This document shows positions 16,347 through 24,310 of a stretch of DNA of 31,396 bases, one piece after another. Under the pieces are notes generated by a model that saw only the letters and a program-made list of their open reading frames with translations, had not been told where the DNA came from and did no database searches. The DNA is from JAFGHJ01 sp964606065. Lineage in GTDB: Bacteria; Hydrothermota; UBA3072. Each line of letters starts with the position of its first letter. Within the stretch, counting starts at the first letter, position 1. The DNA lies in contig CAZSEX010000020.1 in the NCBI GenBank assembly GCA_964606065.1, positions 1 to 31,396 on the forward strand, read 5' to 3'. The translations under genes and the position numbers were made by a program.

Positions 16347-16793
16347 ATGTCAAAAATTAAAAATAAGCGCCTGGAAATTGTAAGGAGTATATTAACTGAA
16401 AACAAAATACATTCTCAGGTTGAATTAAAAGAGAGGCTTACAGAAAACGGAATAAACGTATCTCAATCGACCCTTTCGCGAGATTTGAAAGAACTCGGTT
16501 ATATAAGAGCTCCTATAGGAGATGGATCGTATAGAATAATCAAGGTTGAAGGAGGGGAAGAGCGTCTGGATCTTCTTTTTAGGTTGGGTCTCGTTAAAAT
16601 TTCTCACGTCAATAATATTATAGTGATAAAAACCAAGACGGGAAACGCCCAGGCCGTATGTACAGCCATAGATCACGCAAGAATCGACGGAATTGTGGGA
16701 ACACTCGCCGGAGACGATACAATATTTGCGCTGGCTAAAAATAAAGCGGTTGCAAACAGGGTAGTGACAGAACTAAAAAAATATATAGGATAA
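16347..16793 (+). CDS. argR: Arginine repressor
   Basis: 148 residues, full length. The N-terminal winged helix (recognition region SQSTLSRDLKELG, 39-51) and the C-terminal oligomerisation/arginine-binding domain with GTLAGDDT (118-125) are typical of ArgR/AhrC. It begins 2 bp after argH without a clear ribosome site, so it depends on translational coupling. It should bind the ARG box at 13625-13642, giving feedback control of argG, argH, itself and galT. Confidence 0.97.
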   Translation: MSKIKNKRLEIVRSILTENKIHSQVELKERLTENGINVSQSTLSRDLKELGYIRAPIGDGSYRIIKVEGGEERLDLLFRLGLVKISHVNNIIVIKTKTGNAQAVCTAIDHARIDGIVGTLAGDDTIFALAKNKAVANRVVTELKKYIG

Positions 16794-16803
16794 GAATCTT
16801 TAA

Positions 16804-17772
16804 ATGTCTGAATTCAGAAAAGATCCCCTGCACAACAGGTGGGTTTTAATCGTCCCCACAAGAGGTAAAAGACCCAATGTGTTCTTTAATGAGGTGAAAT
16901 CGGATGAAAAAAAATCAAAAGAAAATTGCCCCTTTTGCGAAGGGAACGAAAACATGACTCCTCCCGAAATAGATTCTTTCAGAAATAAAGGAAAAGTCGA
17001 CAAACCGGGTTGGACGGTACGAGTTTTTCCCAACAAATACCCGGCGCTGAACAGAGAAATCACAATAGATTTACAGAAGAATAAAAGACGAAATAAAGTT
17101 GGAGGATACGGATTTCATGAAGTCATAGCGGAGACCCCTTCTCACAATAAAGATATATACAATATGACTCGAGAAGAAATAGTCCTTGTCTTAAAAATGT
17201 ACAGAAAGAGACACAGGGTCTTAAAAGAAAAGAAAAACATAAAATCGGTTTTTATATTTAAAAATCACGGAAGGGCAGCAGGCGCTTCTCTTTCTCATTC
17301 TCATTCCCAGATTCTTGCTCTTCCTATAGTTCCTCCATTTATCGAAGAAGAAATGCGGATAATAAAGAGAGCCAAAACCTGTGTCTATTGTAGTCTTCTA
17401 AAAAAAGCTTTTAGCGAAAAAAGAATGCTGTCGGAAAACAGCGAATTTGTCGTTTTCGCGCCTTACGCGTCCGAATATCCTTATCAACTTCTCGTCCTGC
17501 CGCGAAAACATCAGCCTTTTTTCGAAGAAACAGAGGATGAACAGCTGATACTACTCGCGAATCTTATTAAGGAAATTTTCGGCAAATATAAAAACCTTTT
17601 GGGGGAGATTCCTTTTAATTGTTTCTTCAATTTACCTTCCATAAAGGAAGGACACTGGAATATTCAAATAACTCCCAAACTTACCATCCCCGCCGGATTC
17701 GAAAAAGGAACAGGTATTTATATTAATCCCGTACCTCCTGAGATCGCGGTTACGGAACTTAAAAAAGTTTAA
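16804..17772 (+). CDS. galT: Galactose-1-phosphate uridylyltransferase
   Basis: 322 residues. Zinc ligands by comparison with E. coli GalT are Cys42, Cys45 (CPFC), His114 and His165. The active-site motif is GASLSHSHSQ (160-169), with His167 as the expected nucleophile; the usual HPH is HSH here. A second CxxC (Cys193/Cys196) is present, as in some thermophile GalT and ADP-glucose phosphorylase-like relatives, so a closely related nucleotidyltransferase activity is possible. It follows argR by 10 bp and is presumably co-transcribed with the arg genes. This pairing with arginine synthesis has no obvious metabolic reason. Its stop faces the DUF2007 gene with 1 bp between them. Confidence 0.88.
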   Translation: MSEFRKDPLHNRWVLIVPTRGKRPNVFFNEVKSDEKKSKENCPFCEGNENMTPPEIDSFRNKGKVDKPGWTVRVFPNKYPALNREITIDLQKNKRRNKVGGYGFHEVIAETPSHNKDIYNMTREEIVLVLKMYRKRHRVLKEKKNIKSVFIFKNHGRAAGASLSHSHSQILALPIVPPFIEEEMRIIKRAKTCVYCSLLKKAFSEKRMLSENSEFVVFAPYASEYPYQLLVLPRKHQPFFEETEDEQLILLANLIKEIFGKYKNLLGEIPFNCFFNLPSIKEGHWNIQITPKLTIPAGFEKGTGIYINPVPPEIAVTELKKV

Positions 17773-17773
17773 T

Positions 17774-17989
17774 TTATTCTTCAAGTATTTTTTTTGCTTC
17801 TTTTAAATCATCCTCGTGAACATATACTTTGACTTCTCCGAGACCATCAACTGTAAGTCCGTATATTTTCCCAATGGCTTCCTGTTCCAGCATTGCTTCT
17901 ATCCCGGCACTTTCGAGTTTACCGCGGATTATTTCTCCTTCGCTTGGAGCGGTTTTTAAAAGGAGAACCCAGTCTCTTTCTTCTATCAT
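17774..17989 (-). CDS. DUF2007-family small protein
   Basis: 71 residues matching the DUF2007 pattern of a ferredoxin-like small domain: WVLLLKTAPSEGEIIRGKLESAGIEAMLEQE, then VKVYVHEDDLKEAKKILEE. The family is annotated as putative signal-transducing proteins, without proven function. The ATG has no ribosome site; the promoter just upstream places +1 at the start codon, so the mRNA is probably leaderless. It converges on galT. Confidence 0.85.
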   Translation of the reverse strand: MIEERDWVLLLKTAPSEGEIIRGKLESAGIEAMLEQEAIGKIYGLTVDGLGEVKVYVHEDDLKEAKKILEE

Positions 17990-17995
17990 GGTTGA

Positions 17996-18024
17996 ATATT
18001 AGATAATCTTTGTCGGAATGTCAA
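17996..18024 (-). promoter_or_regulatory. Promoter of the DUF2007 gene, leaderless geometry
   Basis: On the minus strand: TTGACA (18019-18024), a 17-bp spacer, TAATAT (17996-18001). Six bases separate the -10 box from the ATG at 17989, so the expected +1 is the A of the start codon. Confidence 0.65.
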
Positions 18025-18313
18025 GAGCGTTTTAAAACCACGAAACACACTAACCCCCACCGCTCCATTTTGAACTTTTAATAAAAAATCTGCAATAGAT
18101 AAAAAATCTTGTGTTAATCTGCCTGCCCTGTAGGTAGGAACGACCGTCCAGAGTGAAAGCTCGTGGTTCTTTTTCGGGATGTGGAGAATGGGTTTGAAAC
18201 AACTATTTTTTATCTGCGTCCTTTGCGCCTCTGCGGTGCAATTATCATTAAGAATTTCGTGTATTTCGTGCGCTTAGTGGTTAAAAGAAGTGGCGGATGC
18301 TACGGAAAGCCCC

Positions 18314-18342
18314 TTGACATTATCGCTAAATTTGTTTATATA
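18314..18342 (+). promoter_or_regulatory. Promoter of the HU-tRNA-pilT transcript
   Basis: TTGACA (18314-18319), a 17-bp spacer, TATATA (18337-18342). A leader of about 60 nt precedes the HU gene, which has an AAGGAGGT ribosome site. Confidence 0.7.
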
Positions 18343-18408
18343 AATAGTATAAATTAATATAAGTAAATGTAATTAAACGCGTTAGTAAAATAGTAAGGAG
18401 GTAATTTT

Positions 18409-18708
18409 ATGACAAAAACTCGGGCAGATATTATAGCAAGTATTTCTAAAGGTACGGGTATTCCAACGAAAGAAGTCAGAACGGTAATCGAGGCGTTTCT
18501 TGAGGAAATCAGAGAAGTTTATTATACAAATAATAGAATTGAATTTAGGGGTTTCGGAGTTTTCGGAAACAAATTTCGCAAAGGAAGAGTAGGAAGAAAC
18601 CCGAGAACCAACGAAGAGGTTAAAATTCCTGGAAGATGGGTACCTACCTTTAAAGCTTCCAAGGTTTTGAAACGAGACATTGAGAATAAAACATTCCTTA
18701 AAGATTAA
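18409..18708 (+). CDS. HU/IHF-family DNA-binding protein
   Basis: 99 residues. KTRADIIASISKGTGIPTKEVRTVIEAFLEEI forms the helical dimer body, and IEFRGFGVFGNKFRKGRVGRNPRTNEEVKIPGRWVPTFKAS the beta arm with the RNPRT/P tip typical of HU and IHF. It bends DNA and helps organise the nucleoid; whether it is HU-like or IHF-like cannot be decided here. Its stop codon TAA (18706-18708) shares its last base with the first base of the tRNA, so the gene and the tRNA are on one transcript that must be processed. Confidence 0.93.
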   Translation: MTKTRADIIASISKGTGIPTKEVRTVIEAFLEEIREVYYTNNRIEFRGFGVFGNKFRKGRVGRNPRTNEEVKIPGRWVPTFKASKVLKRDIENKTFLKD

Positions 18709-18780
18709 CACCCGTAGCTCAATGGACAGAGCGTCCCGCTCCGGCCGGGAAGGTTGAAGGTTCGAATCCTTTCGGGTGTA
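18708..18780 (+). tRNA. tRNA-Arg (anticodon CCG)
   Basis: All arms fold: acceptor ACACCCG/CGGGTGT (7 bp), D stem GCTC/GAGC, anticodon stem TCCCG/CGGGA with loop CTCCGGC (anticodon CCG at 18741-18743), T stem GAAGG/CCTTT with TTCGAAT loop, and discriminator A at 18780. It reads CGG. CCA is not encoded. The first base is the last base of the HU stop codon, and the ribosome site of the next gene (AGGA) abuts the 3' end. Confidence 0.93.
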
Positions 18781-18790
18781 GGATAAAAAC

Positions 18791-19858
18791 ATGGGAAAAG
18801 GGATAGACAAATACCTGAACGAAGTTTTAACTCTTAAAGGTTCTGATCTACATATTAAAGCGAATGAACCTCCTATAGTGAGAGTCCAGGGCGATTTAAA
18901 AAGATTAAAAGATTATCCGCCTTTCTCTACCGAAGAAATCCAAACTCTGGTTTTTGAATTAATGACCGAAGAACAAAAAGAGCGTTTTAAAAAAGAATGG
19001 GAGCTGGATATTTCTTATGAACTTAAGGGTTCCGCCAGATTCAGGTTAAATGTTTTCCTTCAGAGAGGGAAAATAGGCGTCGCGGTAAGAGTAATTCCTA
19101 TAAAAGTTAAAACAATAGTAGAATGGAGGTTACCTGAAATATTAAAGAGGATCGCCCTCTCTTCTCATGGTTTTGTGCTGGTTACCGGGCCAACAGGTTC
19201 CGGTAAATCTACCACTCTCTCCGCGATGATAGAAGAGATAAATATTACGGAAAAGAAACACATAATTACTCTTGAAGACCCTATTGAATATGTTTTTGAA
19301 GACAAAAAGAGCGTAATCGAACAGAGGGCTATTGGTGTAGACACAAATTCTTTTGAAGAAGCGTTGAAAAGAGTTATGCGTCAAACTCCGGACGTTATAA
19401 TGGTGGGAGAGATGAGAGATAGAGAAACCATAGGAAGAGCCCTGAACGCGGCAGAAATGGGTTCTCTTGTTTTTGCTACTCTCCACACGCCCGATGCTCC
19501 TCAAACGGTAGATAGAATAGTGGACGTTTTCGAACCCGAACACCAGCATCAAATTCGTGTTCAATTCGCTTCAACAATACGGGCTGTAGTTTCTCAAACG
19601 CTACTCACCAGATCCGACGGGAAAGGGAGAATTGCCGCTTTTGAAATACTTATAGGAACAAAGGGGGTTTCTAACGCTATCAGAGAAGGAAAGATAGAAC
19701 AGATTTATAACATAATAAAGTCCGGTGGGCAATTCGGAATGAAACTGCTGGACGATTTTTTAAAGGAACTTTACCTGAGAGGGCAGGTCGAATATGAAGA
19801 AGCGCTTTCCAAAGCGTCCGATCCAAAAATGTTTGAAGCTTCTTTAGCAAGAGGCTAA
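18791..19858 (+). CDS. pilT: PilT-family type IV pilus ATPase (first copy)
   Basis: 355 residues. The N-terminal PAS-like domain has SDLHIKANEPP (18-28). The ATPase core has Walker A GPTGSGKST (133-141), the Asp box (about 160-168, TLEDPIEYV), Walker B DVIMVGE (201-207) and His box ATLHT (229-233). It powers retraction of type IV pili in the cytoplasm, or another secretion/pilus ATPase function. It follows the tRNA with only 10 bp and is followed by a paralogue 1 bp later. The pilus structural genes are not in the window. Confidence 0.93.
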   Translation: MGKGIDKYLNEVLTLKGSDLHIKANEPPIVRVQGDLKRLKDYPPFSTEEIQTLVFELMTEEQKERFKKEWELDISYELKGSARFRLNVFLQRGKIGVAVRVIPIKVKTIVEWRLPEILKRIALSSHGFVLVTGPTGSGKSTTLSAMIEEINITEKKHIITLEDPIEYVFEDKKSVIEQRAIGVDTNSFEEALKRVMRQTPDVIMVGEMRDRETIGRALNAAEMGSLVFATLHTPDAPQTVDRIVDVFEPEHQHQIRVQFASTIRAVVSQTLLTRSDGKGRIAAFEILIGTKGVSNAIREGKIEQIYNIIKSGGQFGMKLLDDFLKELYLRGQVEYEEALSKASDPKMFEASLARG

Positions 19859-19859
19859 A

Positions 19860-20933
19860 ATGTCTTTGAATATTGGTGACCTACTAAACAAAATGAAAAA
19901 AGAGGGCGTTTCCGACCTTATTTTGAAGGTCAATTCAGTGCCAATCGTAAGGAAAGATCGGGAATTGAACAGATTGGAAAACAATGATGTACTTACAGAG
20001 GGAGATATTAAAAGTGTTGCCAGCAGTGTTATGTCTCGCAAACAATTAGAGCAATTTGAAGTACAAAAGGAAATGGATCTTGCGGTTAATGTCCCGGGTC
20101 TTTCCAGATTCAGAGTTAACTTATTCAGACAGAGACGAACATTGGGAATTGTTTTTCGTTTAATTCCTTCTGAAATACCTGATCTTACTACTCTGAGGTT
20201 ACCAAAGGTTTTAGAAGAATTCGCTATGAAGCCCCGGGGTTTGTTGCTCATTACCGGGCCATCCGGATGCGGAAAATCGACCACGATGGCTTCTATAGTA
20301 GAGTATATAAACAAAAGAAAAACATCTCATATAATAACGGTGGAGGATCCGATCGAATTCTTATATGAAGACGAAAAATCCATTTTAGACCAGAGAGCCG
20401 TGGGTTATGATACCCATTCTTTTGCCGACGCGGTAAAATTTGCTCTTCGTCAGGACCCGGATGTTATTGTTGTCGGAGAAATGAGAGACAGGGAATCAAT
20501 ACAAATAACTATAACTGCAGCAGAAACAGGGCATCTCGTTCTTTCAAGTCTGCATACGAGGAACGCTATTCAAACAATTGACAGAATTATAAACATTTTT
20601 CCTCCTCACCAGAGACGACAGGTTCGACTGCAACTTTCCGCGAATTTACTGGGAATCATTTCGCAAGATTTAATTAAGAACAGAAAAGAAGGTGGATTAA
20701 TAGCGGTTACTGAAACCCTTGTTTCAATAGCAGCGGTCAGGAAGTTGATCCGTGAGGGAAAAACCCACCAGCTATATTCAATTATGCAAACAAGGACAAA
20801 AGAAGGTATGAAAACTTTCAACAAGTCTCTCGTTGAATTAATGGGGCTGGAATTCATCACTCACAAAGATGCTATTCATTTATCTCCTAATCCTGAAGAA
20901 TTAAACGAATTGCTTTTAAGCGAAAAGAAGTAA
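19860..20933 (+). CDS. PilT/PilU-family ATPase (second copy)
   Basis: 357 residues, paralogous to the first. Walker A is GPSGCGKST (133-141), with a matching Asp box (VEDPIEF), Walker B DVIVVGE (201-207) and His box SSLHT (229-233). The N-terminal domain is more divergent: SDLILKVNSVP replaces the usual SDLH. It starts 1 bp after the previous stop (TAAAATG). Tandem pilT-pilU pairs form a common pattern in which PilU assists PilT; which copy is which is not decided by sequence reading alone. Confidence 0.9.
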   Translation: MSLNIGDLLNKMKKEGVSDLILKVNSVPIVRKDRELNRLENNDVLTEGDIKSVASSVMSRKQLEQFEVQKEMDLAVNVPGLSRFRVNLFRQRRTLGIVFRLIPSEIPDLTTLRLPKVLEEFAMKPRGLLLITGPSGCGKSTTMASIVEYINKRKTSHIITVEDPIEFLYEDEKSILDQRAVGYDTHSFADAVKFALRQDPDVIVVGEMRDRESIQITITAAETGHLVLSSLHTRNAIQTIDRIINIFPPHQRRQVRLQLSANLLGIISQDLIKNRKEGGLIAVTETLVSIAAVRKLIREGKTHQLYSIMQTRTKEGMKTFNKSLVELMGLEFITHKDAIHLSPNPEELNELLLSEKK

Positions 20934-20976
20934 ACTTTATTTAAGTTTCTGGAGTCTTATTTTTTACTTAATTCAA

Positions 20977-22809
20977 ATGATAGGCAATTTTACAAGAAAG
21001 CTTTGGTTCCATTTGAAGTTAACTCTATATGTGGCAAAAATTTCTTTTTGTTTTCTAATTCTTATTTTATCTCTTTTTGGTTGTACAAGCCAGGTTCAAC
21101 GGGATGAGGAAAGTAAAGTTCTGAAAATTGATTTTGAAGGGAATCATTTTATAAGCGATGGTGAACTAAGAGGTGTGCTCCCGGTAAAAGAGGGCGACAA
21201 GTATATAGAACCGTTTTTAAAAGAATCTCCAAGGAGAATTGTCAGTTATTACAGAAGCAGAGGATTTTTTGACATGAGAGTTCTGAAGAGAGAGGGAGAA
21301 TTCCAGGATGACAAAAACGGTTTTATTATAAAATATCATTTGTTTGAAGGCGCAAGGAGTACGATTGATAGTGTTGAGGTTATTGGCAATGAAATTTTCA
21401 GGGAGGAGGTTGTAAAAAGAACTTTATCGGTAGAGAAAGGCAGTCATTACGACGAAGCAAATATCGACGCGGGGAAATATATTCTATCCAACAATTACGC
21501 AGAAAAAGGCTTTCCTGACGCAACTATAACAACAGAAAGAAGTTTTTTAGGCGGGCAAAGAAACAAAAACAGTGTTTATCTTAAAGTACAGATCAAAGAA
21601 GGTAATAAATTCTTCGTTCGGGACATTAACATTAAAGGACTGGAAGAAGTTCAGAAGAAGGTTGTACGAAGGGAACTAAGGATATCTATAGGAGATGTAT
21701 ACAGGCCATCCAAGATACATCTTTCACAAAGCAATCTTTACAGAACAGAACTGTTTTCCGATGTAAATGTTCATGAAGAAAAAGTTTGTAGCGATTCTGT
21801 AGATATTACTTTTATTTTAAAAGAAGAAAAATCTCGATTTTTTCAGGTTGGTCTCGGATATGAATCTCCTCGTAAAGCTATAATTGATTTTAGATGGGGA
21901 GATTTAAATTTCTTCGGGAATCTTCAAAGATTGACTGTCGATTTATCATTTAAAGGAGAACCGGATTTTTCCCGAAATACAGGGGATCTACATTTTACGG
22001 ATTGGGAGCAAAATTACAGAGTAACATACAAAGAATCTTACCTGTTAGGAACAGATTGTAATTTGATCGCCTCTCCATCTCTAAGAAGGAGAGAATTTCA
22101 ATCTGATTTTGCCTTAGAATTTATACTGGAAAGAGAAATCGGTCCCTTTGCCGTGGTTTCTATTCCTTATGAATACAGAAGAGCTTCAATACAGGAGGAC
22201 ACATTAAGCATTACAAATAAAATTTCCGCCAGATTTTTATTTGATAGAAGAAACAATCTTCTCAATCCGAGTAAAGGAGTGCGCCTGCTTTTTCAATATG
22301 ATTACGCAGGAAGGATTTTGGGAGGGGATAACCATTTCGACAGATTGAATTTCGATTTTGCTTTTTATTATTCTCTACCTCTCGGCTTAATAATTGCTCA
22401 GAGGTCGAGGGCTATATTTACTTTCCCAAAAAGAGAAGCGGAAGACATAAGTGCGGATGTCCGTCTGGAAATGGGAGGTTATGGATCTCTTAGGGGATAC
22501 GGGGAAGCCTCCATAGGGTTTCCGGATAGCAGACCGGATAGACGAAGCGGACTTGATGAATTACTATTTAATCTTGAGTTGCGAATGCCTGTTTACGGTA
22601 AGTGGTACGCAACAATTTTTGCTGACTTTGGATCTCTTTGGATGGATTTATCTGATATCTCAATAGGTGATTTCAACACGGGACTGGGTTTTGGAATCGG
22701 ATATAATTCTCCTATAGGTGTAATACGCCTTGATTACGCCAGAGCCATGAGAGAAACCGACTCCGAGAGCGGAGGGAAAATATATTTTAACTTCGGACAT
22801 CCATTCTAA
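20977..22809 (+). CDS. Omp85/BamA-TamA family outer-membrane protein
   Basis: 610 residues. Residues 1-36 look like a lipoprotein-type signal with Cys36 in LSLFGC; translation from GTG 21031 would give a shorter, more usual signal (MAKISFCFLILILSLFGC). Three POTRA domains follow (about 48-125, 127-210, 212-285), then a beta barrel with the loop-6 motif GSLRGYGE and a C-terminal aromatic (FNFGHPF). It would insert or translocate outer-membrane proteins. With three POTRA domains it resembles TamA more than BamA (five POTRA). No clear ribosome site precedes the ATG, and the GGAG at 20951 is too far away. Co-directional with the pilT genes. Confidence 0.9.
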   Translation: MIGNFTRKLWFHLKLTLYVAKISFCFLILILSLFGCTSQVQRDEESKVLKIDFEGNHFISDGELRGVLPVKEGDKYIEPFLKESPRRIVSYYRSRGFFDMRVLKREGEFQDDKNGFIIKYHLFEGARSTIDSVEVIGNEIFREEVVKRTLSVEKGSHYDEANIDAGKYILSNNYAEKGFPDATITTERSFLGGQRNKNSVYLKVQIKEGNKFFVRDINIKGLEEVQKKVVRRELRISIGDVYRPSKIHLSQSNLYRTELFSDVNVHEEKVCSDSVDITFILKEEKSRFFQVGLGYESPRKAIIDFRWGDLNFFGNLQRLTVDLSFKGEPDFSRNTGDLHFTDWEQNYRVTYKESYLLGTDCNLIASPSLRRREFQSDFALEFILEREIGPFAVVSIPYEYRRASIQEDTLSITNKISARFLFDRRNNLLNPSKGVRLLFQYDYAGRILGGDNHFDRLNFDFAFYYSLPLGLIIAQRSRAIFTFPKREAEDISADVRLEMGGYGSLRGYGEASIGFPDSRPDRRSGLDELLFNLELRMPVYGKWYATIFADFGSLWMDLSDISIGDFNTGLGFGIGYNSPIGVIRLDYARAMRETDSESGGKIYFNFGHPF

Positions 22810-22845
22810 AAATCAACAGAATTACGTTTTTAACTCTCATCTGTT

Positions 22846-23916
22846 TTACTTACATTTTATTTCCATGACCACCGCGTCTCCACTACTTTTATAGTAATTT
22901 TTTTTTATTCCCTTAAAAGTAAATCCCAGGGATTTGTAAAGCTCAAAAGCGGCTTCGTTATTAACCCGATGTTCAAGATAACAAAAATGAACTCCCGGTT
23001 TTTCTTTTAATATTTCCAGCAAATAAGATAAAAGTTTCGTGCCCAGACCCTGTTTCCAGTATTCACGCGAAACTGCGATGTTTCTCAGATGGAATCTGCT
23101 GTCTTCCTCGCAACCTACTAAATACCCTGCAATCTCACCTTCAATCTCTGCCACTAATTTCACGCAGGCGTTTGAACGAAGATGAGGAAGAAAAAATTCG
23201 TAAGGCCATGGTGTGACAAAAACATCGTTTTCTATTTCCGTAATTTGTTGTAGATCCTCTTCTTTCATTTCTCTTATTTTTGTTTCGGTTTCCAATCTCT
23301 TTCTTACAGCGGCCGAAGGGGAAAGGTATAAAGGGACAATCGGGTTTATAACACATTCGGCATTTTTTTTATATAACGAGATTAAGCTGCATGCAATAGG
23401 ATTAAAAGAAAGAGAAGAAACAGGGAAACCTTTCTTCTCTAAAATATCCTTATTCGCATCGGCTCCTTTACCGAATATTACAGGTGCTTCTTTTTTAAAA
23501 CTTTTCTCCAGAAAAGCTATAAATTCCTCTATTTTAAATATTTTGTCTTTAAACATTTCTTCTAATCTATTATCCCTTTTTCTGTAATAAGCGGCATATA
23601 TTACTCTGTTTCTTGCGGGAATAACAGATATCAGGTTTCCGTCGCAAGCTCCCTCTGCCATGGCCAGGAAAGTTGAATAAGCATATATTGGAATCTTTCT
23701 GGGGAAAGCTATTCCCTGAGCCGTCACAAGACCGACCCTTAGACTTGTGAAAGATCCGGGACCGTGAGTTATTAAAATTTTTTCAATTTCGTTGCTGTTT
23801 ATACCCAGCTCATCTATCTTAGCCGTAATATCTTCAACCCATTCAAGAGAATAAAAAGTCTTCTCATCGGTCGCGAGACCGCCTTCTTTGCTGCTGCAGT
23901 CAATTCCTATTATCAT
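22846..23916 (-). CDS. Fused TsaB-RimI protein
   Basis: 356 residues. Residues 1-205 are TsaB-like (MIIGIDCSSKEGG, THGPGSFTSLRVGL, with Ser where TsaB often has Gly-Leu), and residues 211-356 are a GNAT acetyltransferase of the RimI type (WKQGLGTKLL, LEHRVNNEAAFELYKSLGF, NYY). TsaB scaffolds TsaD in making the t6A base of tRNA; RimI acetylates ribosomal protein S18. The two are usually separate neighbours, and here they are one ORF with no stop or obvious linker problem. The start overlaps tsaE by 17 bp. Confidence 0.9.
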   Translation of the reverse strand: MIIGIDCSSKEGGLATDEKTFYSLEWVEDITAKIDELGINSNEIEKILITHGPGSFTSLRVGLVTAQGIAFPRKIPIYAYSTFLAMAEGACDGNLISVIPARNRVIYAAYYRKRDNRLEEMFKDKIFKIEEFIAFLEKSFKKEAPVIFGKGADANKDILEKKGFPVSSLSFNPIACSLISLYKKNAECVINPIVPLYLSPSAAVRKRLETETKIREMKEEDLQQITEIENDVFVTPWPYEFFLPHLRSNACVKLVAEIEGEIAGYLVGCEEDSRFHLRNIAVSREYWKQGLGTKLLSYLLEILKEKPGVHFCYLEHRVNNEAAFELYKSLGFTFKGIKKNYYKSSGDAVVMEIKCK

Positions 23917-24310
23917 TTACAGTAATCTCTCTGCTCCTCTCGGAAAGTATTGTAATTTCGACATCTATTCTCTTTTCAGGCAAAAAGTTTTTTGCTCTCT
24001 CAGCCCATTCTATGGCAGTAATTCCTTCATCCATAAGCGTTTCCTCGAAAGGTAGAAATTCCTCTCCTTTTTTTATCCTGTAAAGATCTATATGATGTAA
24101 ATTCATCCTTCCCGAATACGAACGCATTAAAACAAAAGTCGGACTTTTTATCACATCATCGATACCAAGCCCTTTTGCCAGACCTTTTATGAAAACCGTT
24201 TTCCCTGCTCCGAGTTCACCGAACAGCGCTATACATGCGGGTGAGGTAATACTTTTAACCAGCTTTTCCGCCAATCGCATGGTCTCTTCAGGAGATTTCG
24301 TTATAGGCAA
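23900..24310 (-). CDS. tsaE: tRNA t6A biosynthesis ATPase TsaE
   Basis: 136 residues. Walker A GELGAGKT (31-38), SPTFVLMRSY and HIDLYRI...EEFLPF are typical, with IEWAERA near the end. It is the ATPase that helps the TsaB-TsaD complex in t6A formation. TTG 24310 is chosen because the family N-terminus (ITKSPEETMRLAEKL) begins there; it lies inside the end of coaX behind a GGTGGG site. The stop overlaps tsaB-rimI. Confidence 0.95.
   Translation of the reverse strand: MPITKSPEETMRLAEKLVKSITSPACIALFGELGAGKTVFIKGLAKGLGIDDVIKSPTFVLMRSYSGRMNLHHIDLYRIKKGEEFLPFEETLMDEGITAIEWAERAKNFLPEKRIDVEITILSERSREITVNDNRN

Larger units (their letters stand above)
17990..18408. other. 419-bp spacer with two promoters and degenerate word repeats
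   Basis: It holds the DUF2007 promoter at the left end and the HU promoter at the right end. Between them lie degenerate phrases such as ACCACGAAACACAC (18037-18050), CTGCGTCCTTTGCGCCTCTG (18214-18233) and CGTGTATTTCGTG (18258-18270) that recur in other spacers of this window. No gene is supported. Confidence 0.6.

Noticed and set aside
18163..18357. 64-codon frame between DUF2007 and HU genes
   Set aside because: It runs through degenerate spacer words and the HU promoter and has no ribosome site.
20932..20948. AAACTT/AAGTTT hairpin after the second pilT gene as terminator
   Set aside because: AT-only 6-bp stem without a T-run directly after it.
22815..22845. AACAGA...TCTGTT as bidirectional terminator between the Omp85 gene and tsaB-rimI
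   Set aside because: Six-bp stem with a 19-nt loop; too weak to support.
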